Assembly: GCA_029204225.1 (NCBI GenBank)
Contig: CM055093.1
Span: 5,870,933-5,934,932 of the forward strand
DNA: 64,000 nucleotides
Direction of reading: 5' to 3'
Source of the DNA: Diphasiastrum complanatum
Taxonomy: Eukaryota > Streptophyta > Lycopodiopsida > Lycopodiales > Lycopodiaceae
Shown one piece after another: positions 1 to 12,144 of this stretch. Below the pieces are notes generated by a model that did no database searches, was not told the DNA's origin, and worked only from the letters and a program-made list of their open reading frames with translations. How positions within the stretch are numbered: the first letter of the stretch is position 1; each line of letters opens with the position of its first letter. The translations under genes were made by a program, and so were the position numbers.

Positions 1-561
1 AGATTTATTACAACAAAATTCTTGTGTATAAAGGTTGAAATCTTCTTACATTTCTTTTTTAAGATTTATTACAACAAGATTCTTGTGTAAAGGTTGATCT
101 TCTTACATTTCTTTCTTGATGTCAGCAAATTTGACAATGAGTGTCCCAAGTAAACACGTGTAGCACACTGGACAATGAGTGTCCCCAAGTTTTTATTACA
201 GCAAGATTCTTGTGTATAAAAGGTGTGCTCTTATGTTATAATAATGTCATTTGGATCACAGCATACTTATGCAAATAATTATATGCAAAAGGGCAAGGAC
301 AAAACAAGGATTGTGATGTGCATCAAATGTTTTATTGCTTGATTAGCTGGAATTCAAAATAAAAGTAGATCACCCAAATTCGCGTTTTGACGCAATCATC
401 TAAAACTGCTCTCTCCTACTTAAAAAGATAGATCAACAAGTATGGAAGCTCCCCACACATTTGGCCCTTTGGGTCTTCCTTTATTTAAGTTTACCGATCA
501 TGATTGCTTCTGTCAACTAGCTGCCTGCTCCAGCATGGCTGGAGATGGAAGCAAGCAAAAC

Positions 562-1733
562 TCATGCAGCTAATGCGAGCACCTTCTTCCATGAAGGCAA
601 AGATGAGAGGGTCTCATACCATTCATGCACATGCTTCCTTGAGGTGACCACCTCGCCTCTTTTTGCCACTCCTACTAGCAAGAAGAGGAATGGAAGATGG
701 ACAAGATCTGCAATGCTTAGAAAGTTTCCTGCCAGAAACTTGTTTTTGGCCAGTTGGGCTTCGTAGACATCCAACACTTTTTCCAGCTTCTCCAAGGAAG
801 CTGAAACGATGGCTTCATCGGCTGGAATCCCCTTGAATTTGGGTCCAAGCACGAGCTGAACTACTGCAGCAGTTATGGGTGCATTGAACTCCTCTATCTC
901 CACGGCTAGCCACTGCTCCACTAACGCCTTCTCGTGTAAAGTCTTTCCATACAGCGATGGTCCTTGTCCTTCATACTTTTCTGCGACGTATCTGACGATA
1001 GCTCGAGATTCTGCGTTCAAGAAAGTTCATGATCAACGCTGAACAAAATAAAGTGCATGCTAAGTTTGTTTTTCATCCTGCAACGCTTGAATACCTTTCC
1101 ACACACAATTCAATTTCCTTTTAATCATCCGATCCAACAAGTCCAATAAACAACCTATACATAACTCAATAAACTGGAAATCAAAATTTTCTTTGGCATT
1201 ACTTTTATCTCGTCTGCCGTCTAAATTTTCTCAAATAAACAAATGCATATGATTGTGACTACACTTGGGGCTTGCACGTGCAGTCACCAAAACCTCATCA
1301 GATCTATACAAAAAATGAATTCTGGGCTGCTATGAAAGAATATCAATATAACTAAGAGGATAAACAACCAACCAAAAAGTTTGAATTTTCCGTCTTCAAT
1401 CACTGGAATCTGTCCAAATGGCTGAAACCACAAACATGAAAGAAAATACGTATAAGATAGAGTAGCAACCCAACTCTACTGAAGATTCAATCTTTTCCCA
1501 GAGATCTCACAGCAACATAGAGTGCAGTATCATTCTGTATGTAGGGGAACAAAGTGACTTTAAAGATTGTGCAAGCAAGCAACCTGGATTGCGAGGTGCT
1601 CAGGCTGCTTGTGAGCCCCCTTCATCATATCTAGTGGCTCGACCACATACTCAGCTCCCTTCTCAATCAGCACCACCAGCACTCTCTGAGTGCAGGTTGA
1701 CATAGGAATTCCGATAACCTTGATAGCTCCCAT
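562..1733 (-). CDS. Phi-class glutathione S-transferase, copy A (three exons)
   Basis: Predicted cytosolic enzyme that conjugates glutathione to electrophiles or reduces peroxides. Exons on the minus strand are 1733-1584, 1421-1373 and 1010-562, all with GT/AG borders. Exon 1 ends in phase 0; exon 2 ends in phase 1 and joins exon 3 to make the Glu of the KLFESRAIVRYVAEKY stretch. The joined protein is 215 residues, the usual phi size. Exon 1 has the thioredoxin-fold start with the MSTCTQRVL active-site region (phi enzymes use Ser here). Exon 2 gives PFGQIPVIEDG, the glutathione-binding cis-Pro loop. Exon 3 holds the rest of the N-domain and the helical C-domain with NFLSIADLVHLP. An in-frame ATG at 1874 lies beside the TATA box and is probably upstream of transcription. 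The copy differs from copy B at one visible residue (Ala3 versus Gly3). No break is seen. Confidence 0.92.
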
Positions 1734-1875
1734 GATATCTTCTTCTTCACCTAATTTCCACACTAAATCACACTGCCGATGACTACTACACAAATAGCAC
1801 TTCAAATCAGTAAACCCAATTCCTTTAATGATTCTGCTACACTGAATGCTGATACTAATTCGTTGTAGGTGCATT

Positions 1876-1888
1876 GATATATATATAC
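1876..1888 (-). promoter_or_regulatory. TATA box of GST copy A
   Basis: An alternating TA run lies about 145 bases upstream of the chosen ATG at 1733. The identical run precedes copy B at 50776-50787. Spacing implies a 5' leader of roughly 110-120 bases. Position and sequence support a TATA box; the start of transcription is inferred. Confidence 0.55.
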
Positions 1889-2730
1889 ACGAGATCTGGC
1901 CAGCATCCGATATACTGGGATAAGATTAATGGAGCATTCCAGAACCTTCTAGAACCAGGAAGGAGCACTGAGGATAGAGCACCTGATGGTCAAAGTACTG
2001 TAGTGTTGATCTGGTAAAGCAAGAAAAAATATCTTGATTCATGAATTCTACTTAAGGAAGTCATGTCTGAAAGGTAGATGTCACGCAAGGGGACAAAAAA
2101 TTGGCATATTCTGGTTTACTGTTTTTAAAGGTGCTTGGAAAAATTGGGGTAGTGCCTTTTGAGCAGTGTTCTATTTTCTGGAACAATGCCTTTTGAGAAT
2201 TCTCATAGAACCATCTTTCTCCAAAAGATAGGCCAAAAATGTCGTTGATATTGACTTTCTAAAAGTTGACACTTAGTTTATTTTGTGAGAATTTCATTTT
2301 CAACAAATATAGTTCGGATTTCTTTTTCGTGAAGAAATTACATATATTAATTACTTTCAACAAATGTACAATAGGAGATCATTTTAAAGTAGGATTCAAT
2401 TGAATAATCTATGAAATCAGGGAAAACCTTTAACATTGTTATATATGATATGGTTTTGTTTCACCACGCTATATATGATATGGTTCTGTTTCACCACATT
2501 GATATTGAGGCTGTAGACATTGGTGCGTTCGTCGAGAGTCTTACCTATACATTGTGTATGGCGTTAGGAAACTTTTCTACACATAATGCCCTGCTTAGGT
2601 AAGCATATGTCGTCCCTAAGCAATAACCTGAAGTATTCATGGATACAATACTTATTAGCAAAACCTAGTGTTTGGAGGATTTTTGTTAGCAAGAATCTTA
2701 AGTTGTGGGATTATGAAGGCAGCTATTTTT

Positions 2731-3392
2731 TAAACTAATAATTTTCAGACTAAAATCGACGTCAAGCCTTGTCAATGATAGTCAAATTTGAAAACAATTA
2801 AAATATAACAAGTTGAGATCAAACATAATATGTTTTTAGATATTCCACGTGCACTTTATCCACAAATATGTTGCCCTTTTGATTTTTCAATCTACTAAAA
2901 TCATCCTATTTGGATAATGGAAATATACAATTGAGTTTAATATCTAGAATTCAAAAGCGTCACAAGCTCTTAAATTAATATGTATTCAAAGAGAGCAAAG
3001 TCATATATGATAAAAAGAAGGAAGATGCTATTGCAAGTTATTATTACTTCTTAAACCATGGTAGTGCAATAACATCCAAGGTACTTCATCATGCCACTAC
3101 ACAACAACCAAGGTTTGAGCCAGTGTCTTTCTTTTCATAGTGAGCAAGTCTACCAAACTCACCTCGGGCCTATGGACATTGGTGTCAAGCATTAATTTTC
3201 ATGATAAAAAATAGTAACATTGTTGCGAGTTGAGTGAGAAAGTTTGCGAGCTTAGGAGAATCATTTGGATTATTGGTTAATATTTTTTTTAAAACTCTAT
3301 TTTTTTATGTCCTTTTCAAATATCATATGTGCATGTATAAAGACTTTTAAAAAATGGTTACAAAATATGGACATTTTTCGATTTTGAAGCTC
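2731..3392. other. About 660 bp present only in the left arm
   Basis: Aligning the arms, the right arm passes directly from the equivalent of 2730 to the equivalent of 3393 (right side near 49626-49655). The left arm has an extra AT-rich block here. No coding region, terminal repeat or clear target duplication is visible, so it may be an insertion on the left or a deletion on the right. The stretch 2000-2730 is arm sequence with no gene that I can see. Confidence 0.6.
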
Positions 3393-3867
3393 ATTACAAG
3401 ATTTTAAAAGTAAACATTTTTTTGTCAATTTTGAGTTAAAAAAATGTTAAATAAAAAGTAGGCATAACTATATACCAAAAAATTATGACTATTCTAAGAA
3501 TTTCAAATATTTCTATGCGTTGTATAAAACACTCCTATCTATTAATCATTTCATACATTCATATACAAGGTCACACAAAACTTTCAAATTTTGGATATTT
3601 TTGAATACGTTGATTACAAAAACGTAATAGAAACAAATTTACAAAATCACATTGGCTGATCACTTTGACTATCATATCCATTAGTGTCTCCTGTATACAT
3701 AGATGAGCCAGATGATGTAGAGGGGATGCGTCTTCTTCTTCACTGTTAACTAGAATGCCATCTAATTCTATATGAAGACCATAAGACTCAAAAATACTCT
3801 TTTTTGAACGAGTGTTACGACTTGGACCATGAGAAATGTGTAAAGCGGAAGGTTCTCCTGAAATTTT

Positions 3868-5145
3868 CTACTTCAGAATTGCGATTGTTGACTTGCGCAA
3901 ATGACTTGTAGTTGTGAGTTTAAAATCATATACAAGTATGTCAACATCTTTTAGGTACAAAACACTTGTGCTTTGAATATTTTTCATTTTTCGCTTCTTA
4001 GATTTCCCTCTGCCATTACTTATCATCTCCAATGAGTACTTTCCCATGAAAGCATCTACGTGGTCTGTTTTAAGCCAATGTACATTGACTTTAGTTATTT
4101 TATGTGATGTAGCATGTCGACTTATGGGTAGCACTTTAGCTATCCAAAAAGGATGTTGCAATGGATCTTCAGAGGCAAGTGTTGCAATCATTGAACCTAC
4201 TTTCAAGTCTTGAGGATCACTGTGCCATATTTCTTTGAGGCATCAAATTCCTTGTCTCGTATTAATGCACTACATTTGGATCCAATGATTTAATCAGGAA
4301 ACAGTGTTGAAAGCTTATGTCATTCAACTTTTCAAGGCAACAATTATTCTCAATCCCTTTCGCAAAGAGCTTAAAGTAGAAAGTCTCTTTTAAATCCAAA
4401 ACATGTGGCTTGTAATATATGCCTCTCGAATAAGAGTCATCATCTATGGGAGAGTGAATGCATCATGACGTGACAATTTCCTTGCAAATGTACTGAACAT
4501 CTGATCTATATGATCATGTGTATGACCAACCAAAAGAAAATTGAGTTTAACTTTTCGGAATATATTCGTTACAACAAGCATGTTGAGATAACCCAAAACC
4601 ATCTGATTTTTATTCTCACGAGCTCTGTTGTCCAACTACAAGTAAAGTACTGGAGGTAAGCGCTCTGGCCATGAAGATATCACCTGGTGTATTATCGTAA
4701 TTGTTAGATTCGGATCATTATGAATATTCGGATACATAAGATAAACTTTTGGGTAGACGCATGCATTATAAATTAAACATCCAACCAAATTATCCTCTGT
4801 GATGTCCTTTGGGGTCCTAACAAAGTGAGGCAAATTCATTTTCTTCTGATCCATTCCATCAATCACCAATCCCGTATATTTCTTAGGAAAAGAGAAACAT
4901 TTTCTTCTATGATCCATCACTTTCTTTCTTTCTTGTGCTTGTTCTTCTTTATGACTTTTCAAAGCTGACTTGACATCCTCTTTGCCAGTTTGATTAATCA
5001 CCATTTTCCTTCTACTCTTGAGCTTCGGCACAAATGCCGCATTGACCTATTCGAACTTTTTTTCGGAATTATAACCTCGTTGAAAAATGATTTCCAGTTC
5101 CTAGTGAAGTATGAGTAACTTATAAATCTCTCATCCTCGCTAATC
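3868..5145 (-). pseudogene. Decayed transposase-like gene (DUF7869-type), left copy
   Basis: Reading from 5145 down, the pieces are a Lys-rich linker followed by VIDGMDQKKMNLPHF (5031-4636), then LDNRARENKN and FLLVGHTHDHIDQMFS (4635-4444), then a C-terminal part with PFWIAKV and KVNVHWLKTDHVDAFMGKY (4206-3868). The order DGMDQ, LDN..REN, VGHTH.DIDQ.FS fits the DUF7869-type domain of multicopy, probably mobile, genes of plants and animals; I name that family from memory. The acidic residues look like an RNase H-like catalytic set, but this is inference. Stops and frame changes separate the pieces, including TAG for an expected Gln at the start (shared with the right copy), so the gene is dead. 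The N-terminal part present on the right (41.9-42.4 and 47.4-47.8 kb) is missing here. Confidence 0.65.
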
Positions 5146-5201
5146 ATTTATTCCTTGTACAAAGAAAAAATCTCGTTCCTCCTTCATAACCTGAAACACA
5201 A

Positions 5202-5213
5202 GCTCTGATACCA
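5202..5213 (-). promoter_or_regulatory. Copia primer binding site
   Basis: On the minus strand this reads TGGTATCAGAGC, the standard plant copia site complementary to initiator tRNA-Met. It directly abuts the end of the LTR at 5214, which fixes the LTR boundary and orientation. Confidence 0.85.
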
Positions 5214-5863
5214 TGTGAAAGATTTCAGATCCTTAAGATCCAATCTACTTGAATGATCTTTGGTTAGAAAGAGAAATACACTACCAATTTCACCAATGTA
5301 GAAAAATCAGCATGTACACGCAATTTGAGATGCAAACACTAATAGAACTTGATCAAACTTGAATGAAATGATTATGTACTATTGCTGTCCATACAAAACC
5401 AGCAAGCTACTGTATTTCACACGTGTGGATCCAAAAATAGCAAATATAGATCATTCTACACATAGAATTGCAAACAATCACCAAGATAGTGCACCAATGG
5501 ATAGTAGAACCCAGGAGAACCATGTATAAGCATGAAATGAGATAGAGAAGAGAGAAGATAACTCTCTCCACGAGTTACATCCTTTTATAGCAGGTCCAAA
5601 CCCTATTTGGCCACTTGGCTTTCCCACCAAAATGGTAACCCTACCAATTTTGGGTCTAGATTCAATGTACCCAACTTATTCAAATTGAATCTACTCAAAC
5701 TCGCATTCTATCTTTCCCAAACTTTCAAAAAGTGTTTATTCAAATGAAATTTAGACTAATGAACTTTGAAAAGTCAACCTCTAAGTCTAAAACAAGTTTT
5801 GGCCTCAATATGCCAAATATGAAAATATTGCAAAATGTGATGAAACTAGTTGAATCATTCACA
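5214..5863 (-). repeat. Complete copia LTR, minus orientation
   Basis: The 650-bp repeat begins TGTGAAAG and ends ATTCACA on the plus strand, so both ends are TG/CA. It is about 95% identical by eye to the right-hand LTR at 46868-47376 read in reverse, and it holds the last ~135 bp that the right copy lacks. With the primer site at 5202-5213 beside it, this is the 5' LTR of a minus-strand element whose body is missing here: after about 45 bp of leader the sequence becomes the transposase-like gene. It contains the palindrome CACACGTGTG at 5418-5427. No ORF longer than chance is present. Confidence 0.85.
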
Positions 5864-5885
5864 TGTGTGTGTGTATATTGTTATG

Positions 5886-5888
<3 letters not shown>

Positions 5889-5934
<46 letters not shown>
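5889..5934. repeat. TA microsatellite
   Basis: An uninterrupted alternating TA run of about 46 bases lies just outside the copia LTR. From here to about 6390 the DNA is AT-rich and I see no gene. Confidence 0.95.
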
Positions 5935-5947
<13 letters not shown>

Positions 5948-6521
5948 TGCATATTGATGGGTATTACATTAATATATTTATATTTATATTTATATTTATA
6001 TATCTCATTTTAAAGATACAATACATTGTTTTGTAAATACATGCATCTTATATATATGTGCATCGTATATATGTGTTCATCATATTAAATAAATGTTCGT
6101 TTGAATTGACTATTTCGAATACATTTCACATAAAAGTATATATGTAATCTAACAGACATGATCTAAATTATATCTTAAAGTAATGTACTTTAGTAATAGA
6201 GTATGAGCGACCAAAGTGAGCTTACTTCTAAATTGGAATGTGACTGACCTTAGAGACCTGACTTTGAAAGACTTGAGTCTCTCTTGAAAAAACCTCTTTA
6301 TATATACTATCGTCGAACTTCGTCCATGTCATCAATCCACGTGAAAATCTTTCTTTCTCTTTTTTAAGAACACCTCAACAATCCACGTTTTCTCACTTAT
6401 TGTTTAGGCCAGTTACTGTCCCAAGTGTACTATCCAAACATGCTTCGTTTTTAAAACTCGTATTTGCCATGTCACTGATCCAAACCTTGTTATTATTTGA
6501 AATTGGATTTTCAACTACATA

Positions 6522-6672
6522 TTCACGGATTGATGACCTGGCATGGTTCTATATATATTTATTCCAATCCTTTGTTTCTTTCTTTGAAAGCAGAATAATT
6601 CACGGATCGATGACCTGGCATGGTTCTATATATATTTAATCCCATCCTTTGTCTCCTTCTTTGAGAGCAGAT
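6522..6672. repeat. Tandem duplication, unit ~77 bp
   Basis: The block beginning with ATTCACGGATTGATGACCTGG and ending with the AGCAGAATA/AGCAGATTA string occurs twice in succession with a few differences. A 79-codon reading frame across it (6400-6639) is a by-product of the duplication and resembles no protein. The rest of 6673-7380 is AT-rich with no supported gene. Confidence 0.75.
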
Positions 6673-7382
6673 TAGAAGCGTCGCAGAACTATAGCAAGAA
6701 AATAATGAATCTAACTAGCTTCCTTATGAACTTGAGCTTGTTTCTTGACCTCTTGAGCTTATTCCTTGTGATTCTTAGTATAATTCTTATCATTGTTTTT
6801 GGACTTGCTATACTTATCTCATAAGATCCTAACTATGTCTTGGTCTGGACTCCTAAATCTTAAAACTTGATAGCATACAAAAACTAATAAAATAAAAATC
6901 TCAACAAACATATAATTTGTTTATTTGGGCTTCTCCTCCCGCCGTGGCGGGATGAGGGTTTAAATTTTAGGCCCTCAATCATACATTGCATGAAAATTAT
7001 TTTGATGTTTTATTTGACATTTTATTTAAACTGTATTTTTTGCAAGTATTCTGCACTGCTGGGTTCTGAGTGTTTCATTCTTTGTTTGAAAAAAATCTCA
7101 GAACCTCCCGTCGTGGCAAGAGGTTTTGATTGTATCATTGTCTGAGTACTTCCATTTGTTACCGCACTCATTGGAGGTCGTGAGCGCGGCCATGAAAGCC
7201 CTCCTTTTGTCGTGTCATAGGGGACCGCAATCTTGCGGTTGCTGTTGTCTGTGATTGAGTCGTCCAAATCTTGACCTTGCGGTTGTCTTTGGCTGAGTCG
7301 TGCAAATCGCATGTTACGACCTTGCGGTTTCCTACGATGCCTCATGGAGACCGCATGGCAGGACCTGTGATGCTTTTCGCTA

Positions 7383-7686
7383 GAACCGCATGAACTACGG
7401 TTGTGGTTCTGCGGTCCAATGACCCGTGGGTCGTCGTAGGTTTGAACTTAGGGTCAATGTAAGTTGCGATTTTCTTCCTTTGAGACTAGCAATCATTATG
7501 AACCGCATGCTAGCCCTTTGTGGTGCGGTTGCGGTTGCGAATGCGGCCTTGTGGCAGATTCCTTTGTATATAAAACCAGGGCAAAATATCCCATCGTGGC
7601 GGGAGGTTCCGCAGCATGTGTGTGAGTTCTATATATTGATTAAATATCTGTTATGTAACAAATATATATTATGTATGTAATAGTAT

Positions 7687-7750
<64 letters not shown>

Positions 7751-8122
7751 AAACTACCGTTGTTGTGACAACTTTCATATATATATACTATGCCCGCAAT
7801 AGAGCCAAAGAGGACCGCAACTAGGCCACATAAGATCGCAATATGGCCGTAGAAGATCGCATAAGACCGCAATATGGTTGTAATAGACCGACTAAGGCCG
7901 CATTCGTTACCTTTGCAAGTGCCTACGGTCCTTTTTAACTTGAACGCGAGTGCCTACGGTCCTTTTTAACTTGAACGCGACTTAAGGGCGATTTTTTCAG
8001 ACCACATTCGGATTTCCGAAATTTTAGAACCTCCCGCCGTATGGACGTAGAAGACCGCAATATGGCCGTAGCAGACCGCAATATTATGTGATATATATAT
8101 GTATATATACAATACATAATAC

Positions 8123-8174
<52 letters not shown>

Positions 8175-8510
8175 TTATCTGTTATGTAACAAATATATAT
8201 TATGTATGTAATATTATTACATATATATATCTATATATATATATAGATATATATACTATGCCCGCAATATGGTCTTAGAAGATCGCAATATGGCCGTAGA
8301 AGACCGCAATATGGGCGTAGTCCGCAATATGCCACGTAGAAGACCACAATATGGCCGTAGAGGCCCGCAATATGGGAATAGAAGCCCACATATTTTATAT
8401 GGACGTAAAAGACCGCAATATGGCCGTAGAAGCCCACAATATGGTCGTAGAAGCCCGCAATATGGCCGTAGAAGGCCACAATATGGCCGTAGAAGACTAT
8501 GTGATATATA
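7383..8510. repeat. CGCAATATGGCCGTAGAAGAC minisatellite region with TA tracts
   Basis: A GC-richer region carries many copies of a ~21-bp unit close to GACCGCAATATGGCCGTAGA, clustered at 7793-7890, 8040-8085 and 8262-8505. Variants change the first or middle bases (CCCGCAATATGG, CCACAATATGG). A 29-bp unit containing GCCTACGGTCC is doubled at 7920-7980. Long TA runs at about 7683-7741 and 8127-8171 and a TA-rich palindrome at 8219-8253 break it into blocks. Open frames here encode only the repeat and are not genes. Confidence 0.85.
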
Positions 8511-8529
8511 TATGTATATTTACACCAAA

Positions 8530-9410
8530 TCTCCTTTGGCTGGTTTTCATGTCATATTCACACCAAAGGATCCACTTAACAAGTATCTCAAGTTTCTTAT
8601 TTGATCTAGTGTCTCATCAAGCTAGTTTTTGAGGAGTGAAAAATAGGCAAAATCTAGCTACATAGTGAAATCTCACGTGTGGAGCATGTTCCCACGTGTG
8701 GAGGGTAGTCATAATCTTTTTAGTTCATTTATGAAGAGTTTGAATAGTCAATAGGCCTTAATCTTGGGTTTGGAGAGTACTTTGACTTTTCTACCCCCCC
8801 CATGCACACATGTTAGTAGGTAATTAGGCCAATTTTAGTGTGTGATGTAGCTCAAGGTAGTGTAGGCTCTTTACACAAGGCATAATGGTAGAGGGCTAGT
8901 GACACTTTGTTATGTATTGTCATGAAGTCATGTGACCAATCAAAAGTGTAAGATCTATGAAATTGGTCCAATCATATTCAAGGGTCCTTATGTCACTAGA
9001 CCAATCAAATTAAATCAAATTTCATGTGGACTACACCTCTTGTGGCTCGAGCTAGAATTTGAGAGAGATGGAGAGTGATTCTATACTAAGTTTTTTGGTG
9101 GGATTTGGAAATTCTACACAGAGATTTTGTAACACACACTCTCTCTCTCTCCACCCGAGGAGGAGCCTATGTTGTATTATCTCTCTACCCGAGCGGCACT
9201 TTGTTTTCTTCTTAACAAGTTGCCTTCACATGTGTATGATGTGTGTTGAGTGTTTGATGCATGTAATTAGTGCCCTTGCCAAGCTAGAATCCATCTATCA
9301 ATTTGGTGCTCAATCTATGTGCAATCACTCATACTTTAGGAGATCATTCACATTGTTTGGGCTGTCCCCACACGTGCGAAAAACTTCGCAGGATTGTAGC
9401 TGAATTCAAT
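8530..9410 (+). repeat. Remnant of a copia 3' end with degenerate LTR
   Basis: At 8546-8606 a broken frame gives VIFTPKDPLNKYLKF, which resembles the copia pol tail (DIFTK.L...). It is followed by CAAGCTAGTTTTTGAGGAG, nearly the same string that precedes the 3' LTR at 23232. The following sequence starts GTGAAAAATAGGC and has the CACGTGTGGAG..CCCACGTGTGG motif of the other copia LTRs. The 3' end is not clear; no primer site was found. I read it as a truncated old copia LTR. Confidence 0.55.
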
Positions 9411-11160
9411 TGATTCGGTTTGAGTGTCAATAGAATCCTAGCTAGACCCTACATGATCTAGAATAAGATATTCAGTGTCTGGTCACAAAAGGATGATCTC
9501 TCTTGACAAAAGACCTACCTTCGCATAGAGCCCTTTGTGTCATGTCGAGCACCTACATGACACGTTAATGTCAAAATCAAATACCTTGAACAAACTTTAG
9601 CGCTTCACTATGATCAAAATTTAGTAGTCCTCACCTTGCAATCATCCATACTTATGAGCACCACAACAAGCAAAAGACAGCAAAACTTGTAGCAACAACA
9701 AGAAGGCATCACCAGAAGCCAAAAATATAAAGTGCATAAAACCGCCCACAGATCCACGAATAAATAGGCCAACTAACTACAAAGAGGAGAGTGGGACCAC
9801 AAAACCAAGAGCAAAGGAACGTAGGAAATAAACTATTGCATGTGAAAGAACCGCTTGCACAAAACTATGAATTGATTCTATGTAGAAAAACACATTTTCT
9901 ACCTTGATAGAATCAGTGAGATCATGCATAAAAAGTAACTATGGCTAAAAATAGATCAAGTATTGTCCAAATCCATACTTGTAGCCTTGTACTACAATCT
10001 ATACATTACCATTAATCATAGATTAATCATCACCTTCAAGCAAACATCAAAATTATGCACAATTCTACACAATGTAGTGAAACACCGAAAGTAGACAACA
10101 AAATTCTCAAAAAAGATCTCCAAAGATGGAGGGAACGACTGATGTTCTCCACGCCTTTTCTACTACTTATAGTCTTGGAAGATGAGTCTCTCTTGGAAGA
10201 TGGCTCTAACCCTAGCTTATCCACCACTTAGTAAAAAACTGCCAAAATGACTAAATGCAATATATGACATCAAAACTAAATTTTCTCTAGACCTCTGAAT
10301 TTTGTCACTTCATGCAATATACGACATCAAAACTAAGTCCTCTCTAGACTCTGAATTTTGATACTTCTAGAACCTTTCAAAAATAGTAATGTTACTATTC
10401 CTCTACACAAGTCGGAAAACTTATCTCTAAGTTTACTTATGAGTTTTGGTCCCAAATTGCCAATAATAGTCAAGTAGTAAGTTCACAAATTTTCACACTC
10501 CACACACCTGGACAGAAGGAACAAACGACAAACCAATCGCCACATCATGGCCTGGAGTGGGAGCATCTATGGCTAGGGGTGAGATGACGACAAAACCAAA
10601 GGAGAGCGCGACAACGAGACGAGGCCAAGGGTGAATCAAGGGGAAGAACAAGCACTATGATCCAAAAACAAATTAGAAAAAGTCATCAAAAGAAGCCGAA
10701 AAAACTGAGCCCAAACACAACCATAAAAGACTCAACGCAACGACGCAAAGAGAATACAAGTATAAAGAATAAAGTACCAAAAAAGTACTATAGAGCAAAA
10801 ATTTAAACACGTACAGTTCCAAAACTAACGGCCGAGTGGGGGCTTGTATTTATTTCAAGAAAATTTTAACCAACAAAAAGCAAACTATGAAAAACAATCC
10901 AAATTTTATTAATACTACCAACCAAGAAAAAGCTTATACATCATGTAGGGAAACCATCCAAGATAGTGATGTAAATATAGCACGAAGTGCATGACAAACT
11001 GCATACTATGCTAAGTACAAAACAATAATATTTATCTAGCATTTACTTGAACCTCATAACATCAATCCATGTTAGAAAAAAAATTTGTGAAACGTGTTAA
11101 AAACAATACTTAGTTGATCAATAAAAAATATCGAGATGTGTGTGTGTGTGTGTGTGTTAT
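9411..11160. other. Intergenic DNA with a 60-bp near-tandem duplication
   Basis: No gene is supported. At 10250-10375 two ~60-bp blocks containing GACATCAAAACTAA..TCTCTAGAC..CTGAATTTTG follow each other. A GT run of about 22 bases lies at 11138-11158. The short frame at 10036-10227 (minus) matches nothing I know. Confidence 0.6.
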
Positions 11161-11165
11161 AGACC

Positions 11166-11985
11166 TATTAGATGTCGAGCACACAAAAGATTTGGAAATC
11201 AAACTTATCTTTTAAGTATCATTTTAAAATCAAATACGCATTTCAAAGGTGTCTGTGTGTGGATTGCACCTTAGAAGCACATAGGCATTTGGCCCCAATG
11301 CACTGTCAGCCACACGTTCTTTGCCGGTGCAAGCAGGAAATCGGTGACGTCTCGCCGGTGCTCATGGGACAACGATGCCAACAGGACAGATTTTTCCCGG
11401 GCAATGTCGAGGCAAAGTGGCACCACATTTTGCACTGAGTCAAGCTCGTGCCAGCCCATGCTCTAGCCCCCCGGCGGGCGTGCGTGAGCACGCACGTGCG
11501 TGCTCGTCGGCGCGTGCACGAGCACGCACGCGCGTGCACGTGTGTGTGAGAGAATGTAGGCTGTTGTAGAGAAAAACTGATTCTGAAATTTGATTGGGCC
11601 ACCTGTGCCCGCGCGCGTGCGGAGCAGCTGACAGGTGAGAGCTAGAGAGAGAGAGAGAGTGAGTGCGCACAACAGCAGCTGGAGAGGACTTGTGTGAGAG
11701 AGCGAAGCAGCTGGAGACAGGTGAGAGAAACAAAAAGAGAGAGCAGAGCAGCCGAGGGGACAGGTGAGAGAGAGAGAGAGAGAGAGAGAGATATGGTGAT
11801 AGAGAGGGAAAAGAGATGGTGAATGAGCGCAGAGAGACGAGAAAAGAGAGCTCGCGACGTTTTGTTAGGGCTTTTTAGGGTTAGGGTTGTTTTTAGAAAG
11901 TAAAATAGCAATAAAGTGAGGTGAGAGAGAGAGAGATGTATTAGATGTCATTGAGCACACATTAAAGATTTGGAAATGAAGCTAA
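11166..11985. other. GC/GA-rich island between two short direct repeats
   Basis: The strings ATTAGATGTC..GAGCACACA..AAGATTTGGAAAT occur at 11167-11200 and again at 11941-11980, bracketing about 740 bp of different composition. Inside are a GC-rich, palindrome-prone block of GCACGC/GCGTGC words (11460-11545), GA runs (11645-11665, 11767-11790) and a telomere-like GGGTTAGGG string near 11876. Overlapping frames on both strands are low complexity and not genes. It may be an inserted segment or a promoter-like island; nothing downstream decides. Confidence 0.5.
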
Positions 11986-12065
11986 ATAATTTACGACTGA
12001 CTTTGAAAACAAGGTATACTATTTCCCAAATGAAGGGCTAAAAATTAATTGTTGGGAAAAGTAGT

Positions 12066-12144
12066 CTGACAAAGTAAACCACAAATGAATGAAAGTTAAT
12101 CTTATGACAAAGTAAACCACGAATGAATGAAAGTTAATCTTACA
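12066..12144. repeat. Tandem duplication, unit ~38 bp
   Basis: The block GACAAAGTAAACCACRAATG followed by AATGAAAGTTAATCTTA occurs twice in a row. It lies in the 3' flank of the PPR gene and has no visible function. Confidence 0.8.

Larger units (their letters stand above)
1..5150. repeat. Left arm of a ~5 kb inverted duplication
   Basis: This arm is the reverse complement of about 47806-52663. From base 1 to about 2000 the two arms align without a visible gap (left coordinate = 52664 minus right coordinate) and appear almost identical, including introns and the 3' flank of the GST gene. Further in, the arms differ by many substitutions and several indels. The arm reaches the window edge, so its outer limit is not seen. 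The inner limit lies near 5150, where the left copy runs into the start of a copia element and the right copy continues into a 409-bp repeat. Confidence 0.93.

Noticed and set aside
7022-7345. Arg/Gln-rich 107-codon minus-strand frame
   Set aside because: It lies over short direct repeats (TTGCGGTT..GAGTCGT) and shows no domain.
8231-8632. Repeat protein genes on both strands of the minisatellite
   Set aside because: A 21-bp unit keeps frames open automatically; no start context, splice or homology supports a gene.
11870-11890. Telomere or interstitial telomeric array
   Set aside because: Only one or two TTAGGG-like words are present, here and near 56987; far too few for an array.
11306-11911. 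Six overlapping frames on both strands in the GC/GA-rich island
   Set aside because: Composition alone keeps these frames open; no domain, consistent frame or splice pattern.
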